DNA of 64,000 nt from Engelhardtia mirabilis (GCA_007751255.1 CP036296.1:248001-312000); one strand, 5' to 3'. Counted from the stretch's first letter, positions 36,173-45,355 are shown. Numbers and translations are program-made. Notes: generated from the letters alone by a model not told the origin.

Positions 36173-36940
36173 ATGAGCAACCTCACCCCCGTCGTTTTCG
36201 TTTCCCACGGCGCGCCGAGCCTGGCCCTCGACTCCGTGATGGGCGCTGACTTCGCCCGCTGGGGCCGGGCCCTGGGCGAGCCCACCGCGATCGTGGTCGT
36301 CTCCGCCCATTGGGAGCGCTCGCCGGCCACGGTCGGAACGCTCGAGGGCCGAGGCCTGCTGTATGACTTCGGCGGCTTCGACCCCTCCCTGCGGCGGGTC
36401 GAGTACCCGGCTCCCGGTGCGCCCGAGCTCGCCGCGCGCGTGGCCGACCTGCTCGGCGGTGTCCGCAACGAGCCCACACGATCCTGGGACCACGGGGTCT
36501 GGGTGCCCCTGGTCCACATGTTCCCGGCCGCGACGGTGCCCCTATTGCAGGTCTCCCTGCCCGGCGCCGCCGGTCCGCGCGCCGTGTACGACCTCGGCCG
36601 CGCCCTCGCACCCCTGCGCCAGGAAGGCGTGCTGCTGATGGGCAGCGGCGGCATGGTCCACAACCTGGCGCGGCTGGACTGGACGCACGGCTCGCCGCCG
36701 CCGAGTTGGGCCGTGGAGTTCGACCAGTGGGCCCGCGCGGCAATCGAGGGCGGCGACCTGGAGGGCCTTCTGCACTACCGCGAGCGGGCTCCGGCCGCGG
36801 ACCTGGCCCACCCCAGCGCCGAGCACTTCCTGCCCCTCCTGTTCGCCGTCGGCGCCGCCGGCCCGGGCGCTCTAGCGACCTATCCGGCCCGTGGCTTCGA
36901 GTACGGCTCCCTGGCGCGCACGTCGGTCGAGCTGGCCTGA
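36173..36940 (+). CDS. DODA-type extradiol ring-opening dioxygenase (LigB/YgiD-like)
   Basis: 255 residues from ATG 36173 (an in-frame GTG lies at 36158). The family's metal ligands are seen: His12 in VFVSHGAPS and His46 in VVSAHWE; RSWDHGVWVPLVHMFP and GSGGMVHNL carry further conserved His residues. Enzymes of this family open the ring of catechol-type compounds such as DOPA. With MarR and DoxX upstream, the likely role is removal of catechols or quinones. The exact substrate is not known. Confidence 0.88.
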   Translation: MSNLTPVVFVSHGAPSLALDSVMGADFARWGRALGEPTAIVVVSAHWERSPATVGTLEGRGLLYDFGGFDPSLRRVEYPAPGAPELAARVADLLGGVRNEPTRSWDHGVWVPLVHMFPAATVPLLQVSLPGAAGPRAVYDLGRALAPLRQEGVLLMGSGGMVHNLARLDWTHGSPPPSWAVEFDQWARAAIEGGDLEGLLHYRERAPAADLAHPSAEHFLPLLFAVGAAGPGALATYPARGFEYGSLARTSVELA

Positions 36941-37026
36941 GGGAAGTCGATCTGGCTCCAGGTGGCGATCGCCGGCGGTCGATGCCGCCCTTCGGCCCCG
37001 CCCACCCCGATCCTCCGGACCCCCCG

Positions 37027-38988
37027 ATGTCCCACTCGACTCGCCCTGCGATCCTCGCCCTCTCGTTGCTCCTGACCGCCTGCTCGGGGAGTGACGAGCC
37101 GTCGCCGGCGGCCCCCGCGACGGCCACGACCGCCGTGAAGCTCGCTTCGAGTCCCGAAGTGGTGGTCGAGCGCTACATCGACGCGATCCAGCGCGGCGAC
37201 GAGGCCGCGGCCTACGCGTGCATGACGCCTGCCGCCGCCGATGCGATCGCCTCGGACGACACCTTGGCCATGGAGAGCGCCGATCTGGAGCTCTTCGAGC
37301 TGGGTCTGGGTGAGATCGACGGAGAACGCGCCGTGGTGCCCGCGACCCTGATCGAGGGCGGCGACGAGCGCCAGATCACGGTCCTGTTGCGCGAAGTCGA
37401 CGGCGCGTGGCTCGTCTACGGACTCGGCATGCCGGTGGGCGACGACTTCCTCGAGTTCGACCTCGAACGCCTGGACAACCTGTTCGAGGAGGTCGGGCAG
37501 ACCTTCGTCGAGGAGATCGGCCAGGGCCTGGCGGAGGAGATGAACAAGGCCTTCGCCGAGGCGCAGTCGGCTTGGGAGCAGGGCGGGACCCTCGACGAGA
37601 TCGCCCGGGCGCGCGCGGACTTCGAGGCCCTCGCCGCCGTCAGCGAAGCCGAGCACGACGCCGCCTGGCGCGTCGACGTCGCGGCCGCCGGTCGCCCGGC
37701 GCGCGAGGTCCTGATCGAGCTGCTCGCGGGCACCGGCTTGGAGCTCGACGCGGGCTCGGTGTCCGCGGCCCTCGCCGCCGAGGTCGACCTGACCCTCGCC
37801 GGCGTCTCGCGGCCCGAGGCCATCGAGCGTCTGGCCCAGGAGCTGGACCTGCACCCCCTGTGGCCCGAGACCACACAACTGGCCTGGTTCGGCGACGAGA
37901 CGCCGACTCCGGCCTTGAGCTTCGCCCGCGGCCCCCGGCCCCTTCCGGCCGTGTTCGCCGGCCCCTTCCTGGTCGAGGTCTCCGAGCTGATCGAGAACTC
38001 GCCCCAGCCCACCGGGCGCCTGACCCTGACCGTGCGCGGCCTGGGCCTGGCGCCCGCCGTGCTGGCCTTCCAGACCGAGATGGCCGAGGTCCTCGCCGTC
38101 GATCAGGTCCGCAGCGCGGCGGGCGAAGCCCTGGTCGACGAGGACGTCCAGCACCTGTCGACGCCGTCGGTCCAAGGCGGCTACTTCGTCTACGCCTTCG
38201 AGCAGGACCTGACCGGCCTGCTGAGCTCGGTCGAGTCGATCGAGACGGTCACCGGCGCCGTGCGGCTGAGCCTGCCGAGCCGCATCGAGGCCGTGGCCTG
38301 GCAGCGCTCCGACGCGGAGCCGCGCGAGCTCGAGGCGGGCACCCTCAGTCTGTCCGACTGGGGCGAGACGGTCAGCTTCGAGCTGAACGGCCCGGGTGCC
38401 CAGGACCTGCGCGTGCTCAGCTCCCCCCGCCGCGCGGACGGCAGCCCGCTCGGCACGCGCTTCGCCAACGCCTGGGGCTGGGGCGAACAGATGGAGATCA
38501 GCCTCGACTGCCCCGAGGCCCCCGACACGGTCGACCTCAAGGTCTGCGGCACCACCGAGGTGCGCTACCCCTTCAGCCTGCCGCCGATCCCCCTGCGCGA
38601 CTTCGCCGCCCGTCCCGCGCAGTTCGAGACCCTGAGCTTCGAGGGCCCCGCCCCGATCGCCGTCGAGTTGACCGGAGACCTCGTCTTCGAGAACGGCATG
38701 GCCGACGCGCCCCTGCGGATCACCAACCACTGCAACAAGGTCGTCGTCAGCGCCCAGGTCCTGTTCGTCTACCTGGACGCCGCCGGCCAGGAACTCGAAG
38801 ACTTCACCCACAGCCTCACCGGCGAATGGGACTTCGAGTCGGTCGCCACCACCCCCCTCGCCAAGGCCGGCGCCACGGTCGACCTGACCACCAACGCCGC
38901 CTTCGCGCCCGAGCAGACGAACCGCATCCGCTTCGTCGTCCAGAGCGCCGAGTTCGACGACGGCACGGCCTGGGAAGCGGAGCGCTGA
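37027..38988 (+). CDS. Large lipoprotein of unknown function
   Basis: 653 residues from ATG 37027, chosen because it opens a lipoprotein signal with lipobox LLTAC (Cys19). Residues ~45-130 look like an NTF2-type small domain (VVVERYIDAIQRGDEAAAYACM … WLVYGLG). Residues ~140-210 are a charged helical stretch. From ~215 on there are beta-rich segments with no recognised motif, including a final region (DLVFENGMADAPLRITN…) that resembles a late-stage immunoglobulin-like or DUF3426-like domain. Probably on the periplasmic face of a membrane. It sits between the dioxygenase operon and the mobile island. Confidence 0.7.
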   Translation: MSHSTRPAILALSLLLTACSGSDEPSPAAPATATTAVKLASSPEVVVERYIDAIQRGDEAAAYACMTPAAADAIASDDTLAMESADLELFELGLGEIDGERAVVPATLIEGGDERQITVLLREVDGAWLVYGLGMPVGDDFLEFDLERLDNLFEEVGQTFVEEIGQGLAEEMNKAFAEAQSAWEQGGTLDEIARARADFEALAAVSEAEHDAAWRVDVAAAGRPAREVLIELLAGTGLELDAGSVSAALAAEVDLTLAGVSRPEAIERLAQELDLHPLWPETTQLAWFGDETPTPALSFARGPRPLPAVFAGPFLVEVSELIENSPQPTGRLTLTVRGLGLAPAVLAFQTEMAEVLAVDQVRSAAGEALVDEDVQHLSTPSVQGGYFVYAFEQDLTGLLSSVESIETVTGAVRLSLPSRIEAVAWQRSDAEPRELEAGTLSLSDWGETVSFELNGPGAQDLRVLSSPRRADGSPLGTRFANAWGWGEQMEISLDCPEAPDTVDLKVCGTTEVRYPFSLPPIPLRDFAARPAQFETLSFEGPAPIAVELTGDLVFENGMADAPLRITNHCNKVVVSAQVLFVYLDAAGQELEDFTHSLTGEWDFESVATTPLAKAGATVDLTTNAAFAPEQTNRIRFVVQSAEFDDGTAWEAER

Positions 38989-39069
38989 GCGCGGCGGCGA
39001 GGCCCGCGTTGCCCCCGCGGCTCACGCGGCTGCACTGACGACGCTGGCTGCGGGCCCTGGGCGACACGG

Positions 39070-39176
39070 CCACCCATGACGCCACCGACCCCAGCCAAGT
39101 GCCCAAACGTCCGGGCTCCATCGGCATGGCCAAACCAGGCTCTCGGCTGGCTCCGAAGACCCGACCACCTCTGTCC
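39070..39176 (+). repeat. ~105-bp repeat, copy A (left edge of the mobile island)
   Basis: Starts near CCACCCATGACGCCACC and ends GACCACCTCTGTCC. Copies B (45086-45190, opposite strand) and C (45249-45355, same strand) share the blocks CAAGCCAAGT, TCGGCAT, CTGGCTCCGAAGA and CCGACCACCTCT. The A and B pair bracket the island as inverted repeats. No coding potential is evident. Confidence 0.7.
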
Positions 39177-40430
39177 GACCGTTGCTCGACCGCGTTCGGA
39201 CGTACTCGAGGATCCCGTGGAGATGACGCTCGACCGTCTTCGCAGCGCGCGCGAAGGCCGGGAGCCCGCTCGCCTTCGCGTCAACGATCCAGCTCTCGAG
39301 TCGTTTGCGTGCGACGTTGATCTAACGTCCACCGAGGATCGCGGCGAACGACTCCTTGAGCATGTGCCCGCGAAAGATGGTTTGGTTCGCCTGCTCGAGT
39401 TCGGCGAGGGTCTGGTGGACTGCGTCGGTCAAGTTCCATGGGCTCTTGAGGAGGGCGTATCGGGTGCCCTTGAGCGCCCGTTTCCCATCCTCCGTCTCGG
39501 CCGCACGGACCTCGGCACGGCGGGTCTCGTCGAGGGCGTCCTGGACGAGGCGCTGGACGTGGAAGCGATCGAAGATCAGACGTGCGTGCGGCACGGCTTC
39601 GGTCACGGCGGCGATGTACGCCCTGGATAGGTCGATCGTCACGCTCTCGAGCGCAGCGCAGCGTTCTTCGCCCAGATCCTCGAAAAAGCGACGAAGCGTG
39701 GCAGCGCTCTTCCCTCTGGACGACCACACCACGACACCGTGCTCATGATCGACGACGACGGTGACGTACTCGTGATGCCTGCGGTAGCTGAGCTCGTCGA
39801 TCCCGATGTGCTTCAAGCCGTCGAGTCGATCGCCCAAGCCATCGAGTTTCCGCACGACGACGCGGCTGATGATGGCTCCCACCGTCCGCCAGGAGACGCG
39901 CAGGAACTTCGAGACCATCGTCTTGCTGCACTGCTGCGCGAGGAACGCCGTCCGCTACTCGAAACTGCGGGTGAAGTTGCTGCTGGGCTCGGCCCAGGAC
40001 ATCTGCTCGGTCTTCACACCTCGACAGGACTCGCAGTGAACTCGCCGGATCGCGTACTCGAGGTAGACCTTCATCCCGGCGATGTCCAGGTGGCGCCAGC
40101 GGCGGAGACGACGATCCTTGACCTTCCTGACGGGGCGGTCGCACTCGCCGCAGCGAGGGCGCCTACGTCCATCCGGGGCGACCTCGACGACGACCCCGAG
40201 ATCCTCGAAGTGGAAGCCCGGACGATGAGGCGCTGGATGGCGAGCAGAACACGGAGTAGGGTCGTGGCGCGCATGACGGGGTCCCGGATGAGGACGTATG
40301 ACACCCCGAGTCTGGCGTCCTCGTCGTGCGCATCAACCGATCACCCCTAAACTCCGCGCAACGACATCCAATCGCTGGGTTCCTCCTCGAGCGCGCCCCG
40401 GGGGCTTCCACTAAAGGTGCAGTAGAGCCC
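39177..40430 (-). mobile_element. Decayed ISL3-family insertion sequence (inserted in another ISL3 copy)
   Basis: Contains the broken transposase at 39180-40274. Its outer end is at 40430, where GGGCTCTACTGCACC (minus strand) looks like an ISL3-type terminal repeat. Exactly there the neighbouring transposase fragment begins at DKFHV. The other end is lost and fuses to repeat copy A after RSSNGRTE-like codons. Confidence 0.7.
39180..40274 (-). pseudogene. ISL3-family transposase, broken by a frameshift and two stops
   Basis: Start ATG 40274 (MRATTLLRVLLAIQRLIVR), then a one-base loss near 40217-40221 shifts the frame. Next comes the zinc-finger region RRPRCGECDRPVRK … VHCESCRG. An in-frame TAG lies at 39955-39957, then the DDE part with IDELSYRRHHEY, TIDLSRAYIAA and FDRFHVQRLV. 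A second TAG lies at 39322-39324. After that, the C-terminal part WIVDAKASGLPAF…YVRTRSSNGRTE stops at the junction with copy A. The expected last ~50 residues are missing. It cannot make a full protein. Confidence 0.85.
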
Positions 40431-40961
40431 GACAAGTTCCATGTCGCGAAGTACCTCGGCGACGCCGTCGACAAGGTCAGACGAGAGGAGCAGCGCAGCC
40501 AGTTCGCTGAGGGTGATCGCTCGCTGGTAAGGACCAAGCATAGATGGCTACGCAATCCTGAGAGCATGGAGAAGGACGAGAGCACCTTCTTCGTACGGAT
40601 GAAACGAATCGCTGTGCGGACATCCCGAGCGTGGGCTCTGAAGGAGCACGCCATGTTTCTCTGGCACTACTCCTCCCGCGCCCGGGCTCGGAAGGGCTGG
40701 CGAGCCCGGATCTCCTGGGCCAGACGATCTCGGCTGGAACCGATGAAGCGCGTCGCCGCGACCATCGCCAAGCACCTGGAAGGGATCATCAACGCCGTCG
40801 TCCTCGGTGCCACCAACGCCGCCTCGGAGTCGATCAACGCGCGGATCCAGCGCGTGAAGCGGATGGCCTCCGGCTTTCGCAACCGTGAACGCTTCCGCAA
40901 CGCCATCTACTTCCACCTTGGCGGGCTCGACCTCGATCCCGCTACCCACACGAGATCCTGA
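40431..40961 (+). pseudogene. C-terminal half of a second ISL3-family transposase
   Basis: The frame has homology only from DKFHVAKYLGDAVDKVRREEQ onward, with the catalytic part ending in TNAASESINARIQRVKRMASGFRN and the C-terminal GGLDLDPATHTRS. The N-terminal half is missing because the other ISL3 element is inserted at 40430. It is a different ISL3 subgroup from that element (ISPpu12-like C terminus). The stop at 40961 lies in the IS end, 8 bases before the start of the nuclease-NTPase gene. Confidence 0.8.
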
Positions 40962-40968
40962 AGCACCC
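40944..40968. repeat. 25-bp IS end (left of the nuclease-NTPase gene)
   Basis: Terminal repeat of the second ISL3 element; the core is CACACGAGATCCTGAAGC. An inverted copy with 24 of 25 identical bases lies at 44992-45016. The base after it, 40969, is the first base of the start codon of the 1305-aa gene. Confidence 0.8.
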
Positions 40969-43900
40969 ATGACGAAGAGTACAGACGAAATGGCTGACCC
41001 GGAAGCCACAGGCATGGAGGCTCTCTTCTCCTCGAGGTTCCATGGAGCGGCCAACATCCGTGGAATCCGCTATCAGATCATCTACTCGGTTCTCCGTGCT
41101 CTGAATCTCAGAGAAGAGCGCAATGCTTCGGTTCGCCTAGAAGGCATCGAGGATGTCGATCTGATCGGATTCTATGCTTCAAACGAGTATGTCCAGGTGA
41201 AGAGCGCCAGCACGCCCTGGTCGTGGGCGCGACTGAAAGGGCCCGTGGAGGGATTCTTGAAGGCGCTCCGCACGAATCAGGACTGTCGCTTTCGCCTGGC
41301 TGTCAACTTCGAGCTTCAAAAGGACATCGGCCGCCTTGCTTCGCACTCGGACCTCAAGGCGCAAGAGAAGAAGCGTATTGCTAAAAAGTTTCGAAAGCTC
41401 TGCACTTCGGTCGGCGGGTCAGAGCAGGAAGCCGATGTCTTGATCGAAAGGATTTCGATTGAGTCCATCCCTATCGATCAAGTGGAGCAGGATGCGCGCG
41501 CTGCGATCACCGATGCATTCGGCCTTGGGGGAGCGGGCGTAAGCACCTACATGTACGTTCTCGTCTCTAGGTTCCTCGAGTGGGCAGGCGATCGAGAGGA
41601 GGTCTCCTGGCAACGGATCGAGCAAGTCAGAAGCGAAACCGGGGAAGCGCTAGCCAGGGAAGAGCAATTCCAGGCGTATGGCTCAACATTGATCGACTTG
41701 CCCTCCTGGGAGCCGGATGCCTTGGCGTCGGACTTCTTCGAGGCGAAGCAAACAAGGCCGGGTCACGTCGCGGCTGGACTGGACGTGAGGCGCCCAATCT
41801 GGCTTGAACGTATGGGCAAAGCGTTGGCAGCTTCGAAGGTCTGCGTCCTTCGGGCTTCTAGCGGGCAAGGAAAGTCGACTCTGCTGTATCGCTTCGCAAT
41901 TGAGAACTGGCCCCGAAGGCACACGTTCATCGTGCAGTCCGCGGAGACGGAAGAGCAGGCGGGTCAAATCGTTGCCTTCGTGCGACATCGCGTAGATGTA
42001 GGCCTCCCGGTCTTCTTGTTCCTCGACAATGCAGGGTGGTCGACCCGTTGCTGGCCCACGATCGCAAGAGCCTGTTCCAGCCTCGGTGCGCCACTGCTTG
42101 TCTCAACTAGAACCGAGGACTGGCACCGATTCGCGCGAGAGACAGCAACCGTTTACGAAATCCTCGAACCGGGGCTCGCGGTGGACGAGGCAATAGCGAT
42201 CCATGGTGTGTTCGGCCAACAGGGTCGACTCCACCCGAGCGTTGTATCGGCGGAGTGGGCGGTTGAAAGGACAGGCGAGCCACTGCTCCTCATTGAGTTT
42301 GTCTACCTGCTGACACACGGCCAGATGCTCGAAGACAGGCTGCGTGAGCAGATCAGGGAGATCACTAGGCAGAACGAAGATCGAGCGAAGGTGGAGGTTG
42401 TCAGGCGGGTAGCAGTCGCCAGTGTGCTGGGGGCGCCTGTACGCACGAAGGAGCTACTCTCGACGATCCCCCTGAGGGATGATCCCCAACAGGTATTGAC
42501 GTCGCTATCGGAGGAGTACCTGACGATCAACGAGGGGCACCTGGTGGGCCTCCATTGGGTCAGATCCAATCACCTAGTGACAATTCTCCATGAAGGTGGG
42601 TTGTCTACTGACGATACGGTTCTGTCTGTTCTGGACGCGGTCCCTGACGAAGCGGTTCGGGACTTTGTGGCCAATGCGCTGTCGCGGGCTGATGCTGACC
42701 ACAAGAAGCTTCTGGCCCATCTATCTGATGCATGCGAGGCAAGCTCGCTGTGGCGCGTACTTCGGTACGTTAGGGGAGCATTTGATGCGGGAGAACGCTC
42801 CTTCTTCGAGTCGCACCGGGGCTTGTTCTTGGAGGCGTACGATGCGCTCGGAAACGCGGGACCAATGCTCCTCAGCACGAAGGTGCTCCCGTCGCTACAT
42901 CTTGACACCGTCGACAGGATGGCCGCACTACTTGGCGAGAAAGCACCCGGGTTTGAGAAGCTAAGAGAGATCGCCGCCAAGTTCACAGGCAAGCCTCGAG
43001 GAAGGGAGTACTGCAGTGCGCTCCTCACGAACGGCAAGATCAATCGCAAGGAAATCACCGAGATGTCCATTGCGGAGGTTGGGGAGCTCCTCGACTGGAT
43101 AACGTTCTGCCGCTTGCAATTCGAGCAGTGGGATGAGTTTCGTCGACACGTTATAGACAGCGACCGGTTGTGGTCGCTCCCGTTTAAGGATGTTTGCCGA
43201 ATCCTCCAGGGCATCTATCGCTACGACCGGAGTGCATACGAGCGGATCGTGGACGAGGCGGGGCAAGAGCTGATTGGATACCTGCAACTACATACGGACA
43301 GCATTTCAATCGAAATCGACACGGATAATGTCCTAACTTCGGTTTACATAGTCGATCCGGAGGATGCATCCGACGGAGGTAACGAGCAGGCAGTGTCCCG
43401 CCTCACCGCACTACGCACCGCACTCCCCGACTGCAGTCGTTATGACGCCCAAGGCATCTGGTTGCTACCGATGGGGCTTGAGCCGAGCGTTCGCAACTCT
43501 GACAAGCAGATTCCTCCAGAGAGCCTGCCGGCTCGCAGCGATGTCCTCAGAAACTCGGCGTGGCGTAAGACGGTTGAAGGCGCATTCCTGCCAGACAGCT
43601 TTTATGTCTTTCAACAGCGCTGGTCGTATCTCAGGCGAGAATCGCTCCGGTTCTTATCTGTGATCGTCTCAGGCCTTGAGCGGGCGCTCACAGGTCGGCC
43701 CGAAGACGCCACGGGACTCGAGGGAGGCGCCCTCTCAGCCCGGGTAGTTAGGGGCCTATCACGCCTGCCGGATCCTCCACCTCAAGCTCCGGCCTCCATT
43801 GGGACCGCTGTGGGCGAGGGGCCGCGAAAGTGGGCAGCGTCTCTGCAGAACTTCACCTCTCAGGTGGGAACGTTCACCAACAACCCGACGAAGAAGGAGA

Positions 43901-44886
43901 TTGGACGGCTAGCAGCGCACAACTTCCGCGACGCGATGGAACACCTACCTGCGATGCAGGCAGCCTTTGATCAAGTATTTGCGATCTCGCCTGACTACTT
44001 CGATGCAAGGGAATTGAATCACGAAGAGAGCCGTATCTACGGGCTCATGGAAGAACTCCTTGACCCATGGCTGCTAGACCCCCTCACCGTCGCTCAGCGT
44101 GATATCTATAAGTACGTCCGGCGAAAGCGTGCAGACTCTCTGCGTAGCGAGTTGAGCAAGCTGAAAGAGGCGGTCGGTGCTCTGCCGCAGGAGGGAATCG
44201 AGGTTACTTTGCCCTCGAAGTTCTGCTGTCGGCACCCGCTTGTCTACGTTCCGCTTGGGTTCAGCGTAGCTGAGCCCCTTGCGATGGAGGCTGAGCTGGA
44301 AGCCGTCCTTCAAAGGCTGATCGGGGTCAGCGACCTTGGGGACTTCTTCTGTCTTTTACCTCTGGTCGACGGGAATCGGTTCCTTGCAGAGGGCTTCGTT
44401 CTTCCGACGTCGGATCTACCGGATATCGCTGCCGGTAGCTTTGACCGTTGGGAGATCTTGGTGCCACGTGAGCTTCCAGTGGGGGTGCTGGAGTGTCTTC
44501 CCGTGTTGGACGTCGTTCCCGACCCCCGCGTTCAGTTTCGGGATTCCAGCATAGGGTTGATCTGCTCAATCGAAGTTGCTTGTAGGTATGCCGAGCTTGT
44601 TGACGGCATTGGAGACACAACTGAAGCAGAGCGGGAGCTTCGGGAGCGGCATCTGCAACGAGTTTTCAGCCACAGAGACGCAGCCAAGACGTCGGCGAGA
44701 TCCACAAAGGAGATGTTGATTTCCGGGCCTTTGTCGGAGTCTTCGCCCGCTTACCGGGATCTCATCGCTCAGCTAGATCTGATCGCGGACGGATCCTGGA
44801 GCGACGCAGAACGACTACTGGACGACGCTGGGGAGTCATTCGCACAACTAGTCAAGGCAGCCCTTGACGAGTCGCCCCGTCAATAG
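40969..44886 (+). CDS. Candidate Avs-like defence protein: PD-(D/E)xK nuclease + STAND-type P-loop NTPase (1305 aa)
   Basis: 1305 residues. N-terminal ~1-230: a DUF4297/Cap4-like nuclease segment, GAANIRGIRYQIIYSVLRAL then the PD-(D/E)xK-type motif E58…D62-V-D64…Q76-V-K78 (EDVDLIG, EYVQVKS). Centre: Walker A at 296-304 (ASSGQGKST), Walker B-like FLFLDNAG with Asp353, then a STRTED segment near 380, fitting a STAND-type NTPase. C-terminal ~900 residues: helical, no motif I recognise, possibly the sensor. Known Avs proteins have this order and detect phage terminase or portal proteins, then cut DNA. The target here is unknown. The start at 40969 touches the IS end; Met8 and Met16 are alternative starts. 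G+C is lower than its flanks (57% against 68% in one 60-base sample each). It is alone, with no partner gene. Confidence 0.8.
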   Translation: MTKSTDEMADPEATGMEALFSSRFHGAANIRGIRYQIIYSVLRALNLREERNASVRLEGIEDVDLIGFYASNEYVQVKSASTPWSWARLKGPVEGFLKALRTNQDCRFRLAVNFELQKDIGRLASHSDLKAQEKKRIAKKFRKLCTSVGGSEQEADVLIERISIESIPIDQVEQDARAAITDAFGLGGAGVSTYMYVLVSRFLEWAGDREEVSWQRIEQVRSETGEALAREEQFQAYGSTLIDLPSWEPDALASDFFEAKQTRPGHVAAGLDVRRPIWLERMGKALAASKVCVLRASSGQGKSTLLYRFAIENWPRRHTFIVQSAETEEQAGQIVAFVRHRVDVGLPVFLFLDNAGWSTRCWPTIARACSSLGAPLLVSTRTEDWHRFARETATVYEILEPGLAVDEAIAIHGVFGQQGRLHPSVVSAEWAVERTGEPLLLIEFVYLLTHGQMLEDRLREQIREITRQNEDRAKVEVVRRVAVASVLGAPVRTKELLSTIPLRDDPQQVLTSLSEEYLTINEGHLVGLHWVRSNHLVTILHEGGLSTDDTVLSVLDAVPDEAVRDFVANALSRADADHKKLLAHLSDACEASSLWRVLRYVRGAFDAGERSFFESHRGLFLEAYDALGNAGPMLLSTKVLPSLHLDTVDRMAALLGEKAPGFEKLREIAAKFTGKPRGREYCSALLTNGKINRKEITEMSIAEVGELLDWITFCRLQFEQWDEFRRHVIDSDRLWSLPFKDVCRILQGIYRYDRSAYERIVDEAGQELIGYLQLHTDSISIEIDTDNVLTSVYIVDPEDASDGGNEQAVSRLTALRTALPDCSRYDAQGIWLLPMGLEPSVRNSDKQIPPESLPARSDVLRNSAWRKTVEGAFLPDSFYVFQQRWSYLRRESLRFLSVIVSGLERALTGRPEDATGLEGGALSARVVRGLSRLPDPPPQAPASIGTAVGEGPRKWAASLQNFTSQVGTFTNNPTKKEIGRLAAHNFRDAMEHLPAMQAAFDQVFAISPDYFDARELNHEESRIYGLMEELLDPWLLDPLTVAQRDIYKYVRRKRADSLRSELSKLKEAVGALPQEGIEVTLPSKFCCRHPLVYVPLGFSVAEPLAMEAELEAVLQRLIGVSDLGDFFCLLPLVDGNRFLAEGFVLPTSDLPDIAAGSFDRWEILVPRELPVGVLECLPVLDVVPDPRVQFRDSSIGLICSIEVACRYAELVDGIGDTTEAERELRERHLQRVFSHRDAAKTSARSTKEMLISGPLSESSPAYRDLIAQLDLIADGSWSDAERLLDDAGESFAQLVKAALDESPRQ

Positions 44887-44991
44887 GGGCTGACCCTGGC
44901 ATCCCATTGGCGCCCAGCTCATCGCGTTCCGAAGTCACGACGAGGCTGCTGGTTGTGCCTATAGCGTCGCGGGCTTGACAGCCGCAGCGCT

Positions 44992-45016
44992 GGGGGCTTC
45001 AGGATCTCGTGTGGGT
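44992..45016. repeat. 25-bp IS end (right of the nuclease-NTPase gene)
   Basis: Inverted partner of 40944-40968, differing at one base. With it, this end encloses exactly the 1305-aa gene and about 105 bp after its stop. Confidence 0.8.
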
Positions 45017-45085
45017 GTCACAGACCGGGGTATCAGGACCACCACGAGTTCGGCCATCCGGGACCACCCGCGGTTCGGCCAAGCA

Positions 45086-45190
45086 GGACAGAGGTGGTCG
45101 GATCTTCGGAGCCAGCTGAGGGCCGGGATTAGCTATGCCGAGGATGCCCGGAGGCTTGGGGACTTGGCTTGGGTCGGTGGGGTCGTGATT
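45086..45190 (-). repeat. ~105-bp repeat, copy B (inverted)
   Basis: Inverted relative to copies A and C. Shares CTGGCTCCGAAGA, TCGGCAT and CCGACCACCTCTGTCC (read on the minus strand). With copy C, 58 bp away in the opposite orientation, it can form a long hairpin. Confidence 0.7.
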
Positions 45191-45248
45191 GTCGTTGTAC
45201 TGACAGCGTGCGGAGGCGGTAGGCGGGATCGGGTCCGCGGCTCTGCAA

Positions 45249-45355
45249 CCACCCACGACCCAACCAGCTAGTCCAACCCCCGTTCCCAAGCCTCCCGACG
45301 TCCTCGGCATGGCAGATCCAGGCCCTCAGCTGGCTCCGAAGACCCGACCACCTCT
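45249..45355 (+). repeat. ~105-bp repeat, copy C
   Basis: Same orientation as copy A. Starts CCACCCACGACCC and ends CCGACCACCTCT; the centre has TCCTCGGCATGGC and CTCAGCTGGCTCCGAAGA. It ends just before the promoter region of the cytochrome gene. Confidence 0.7.

Noticed and set aside
39070-45355. Integron-like attC sites for the ~105-bp repeat
   Set aside because: I find no GTT core with the usual inverted sub-sites and no integrase gene in the window.
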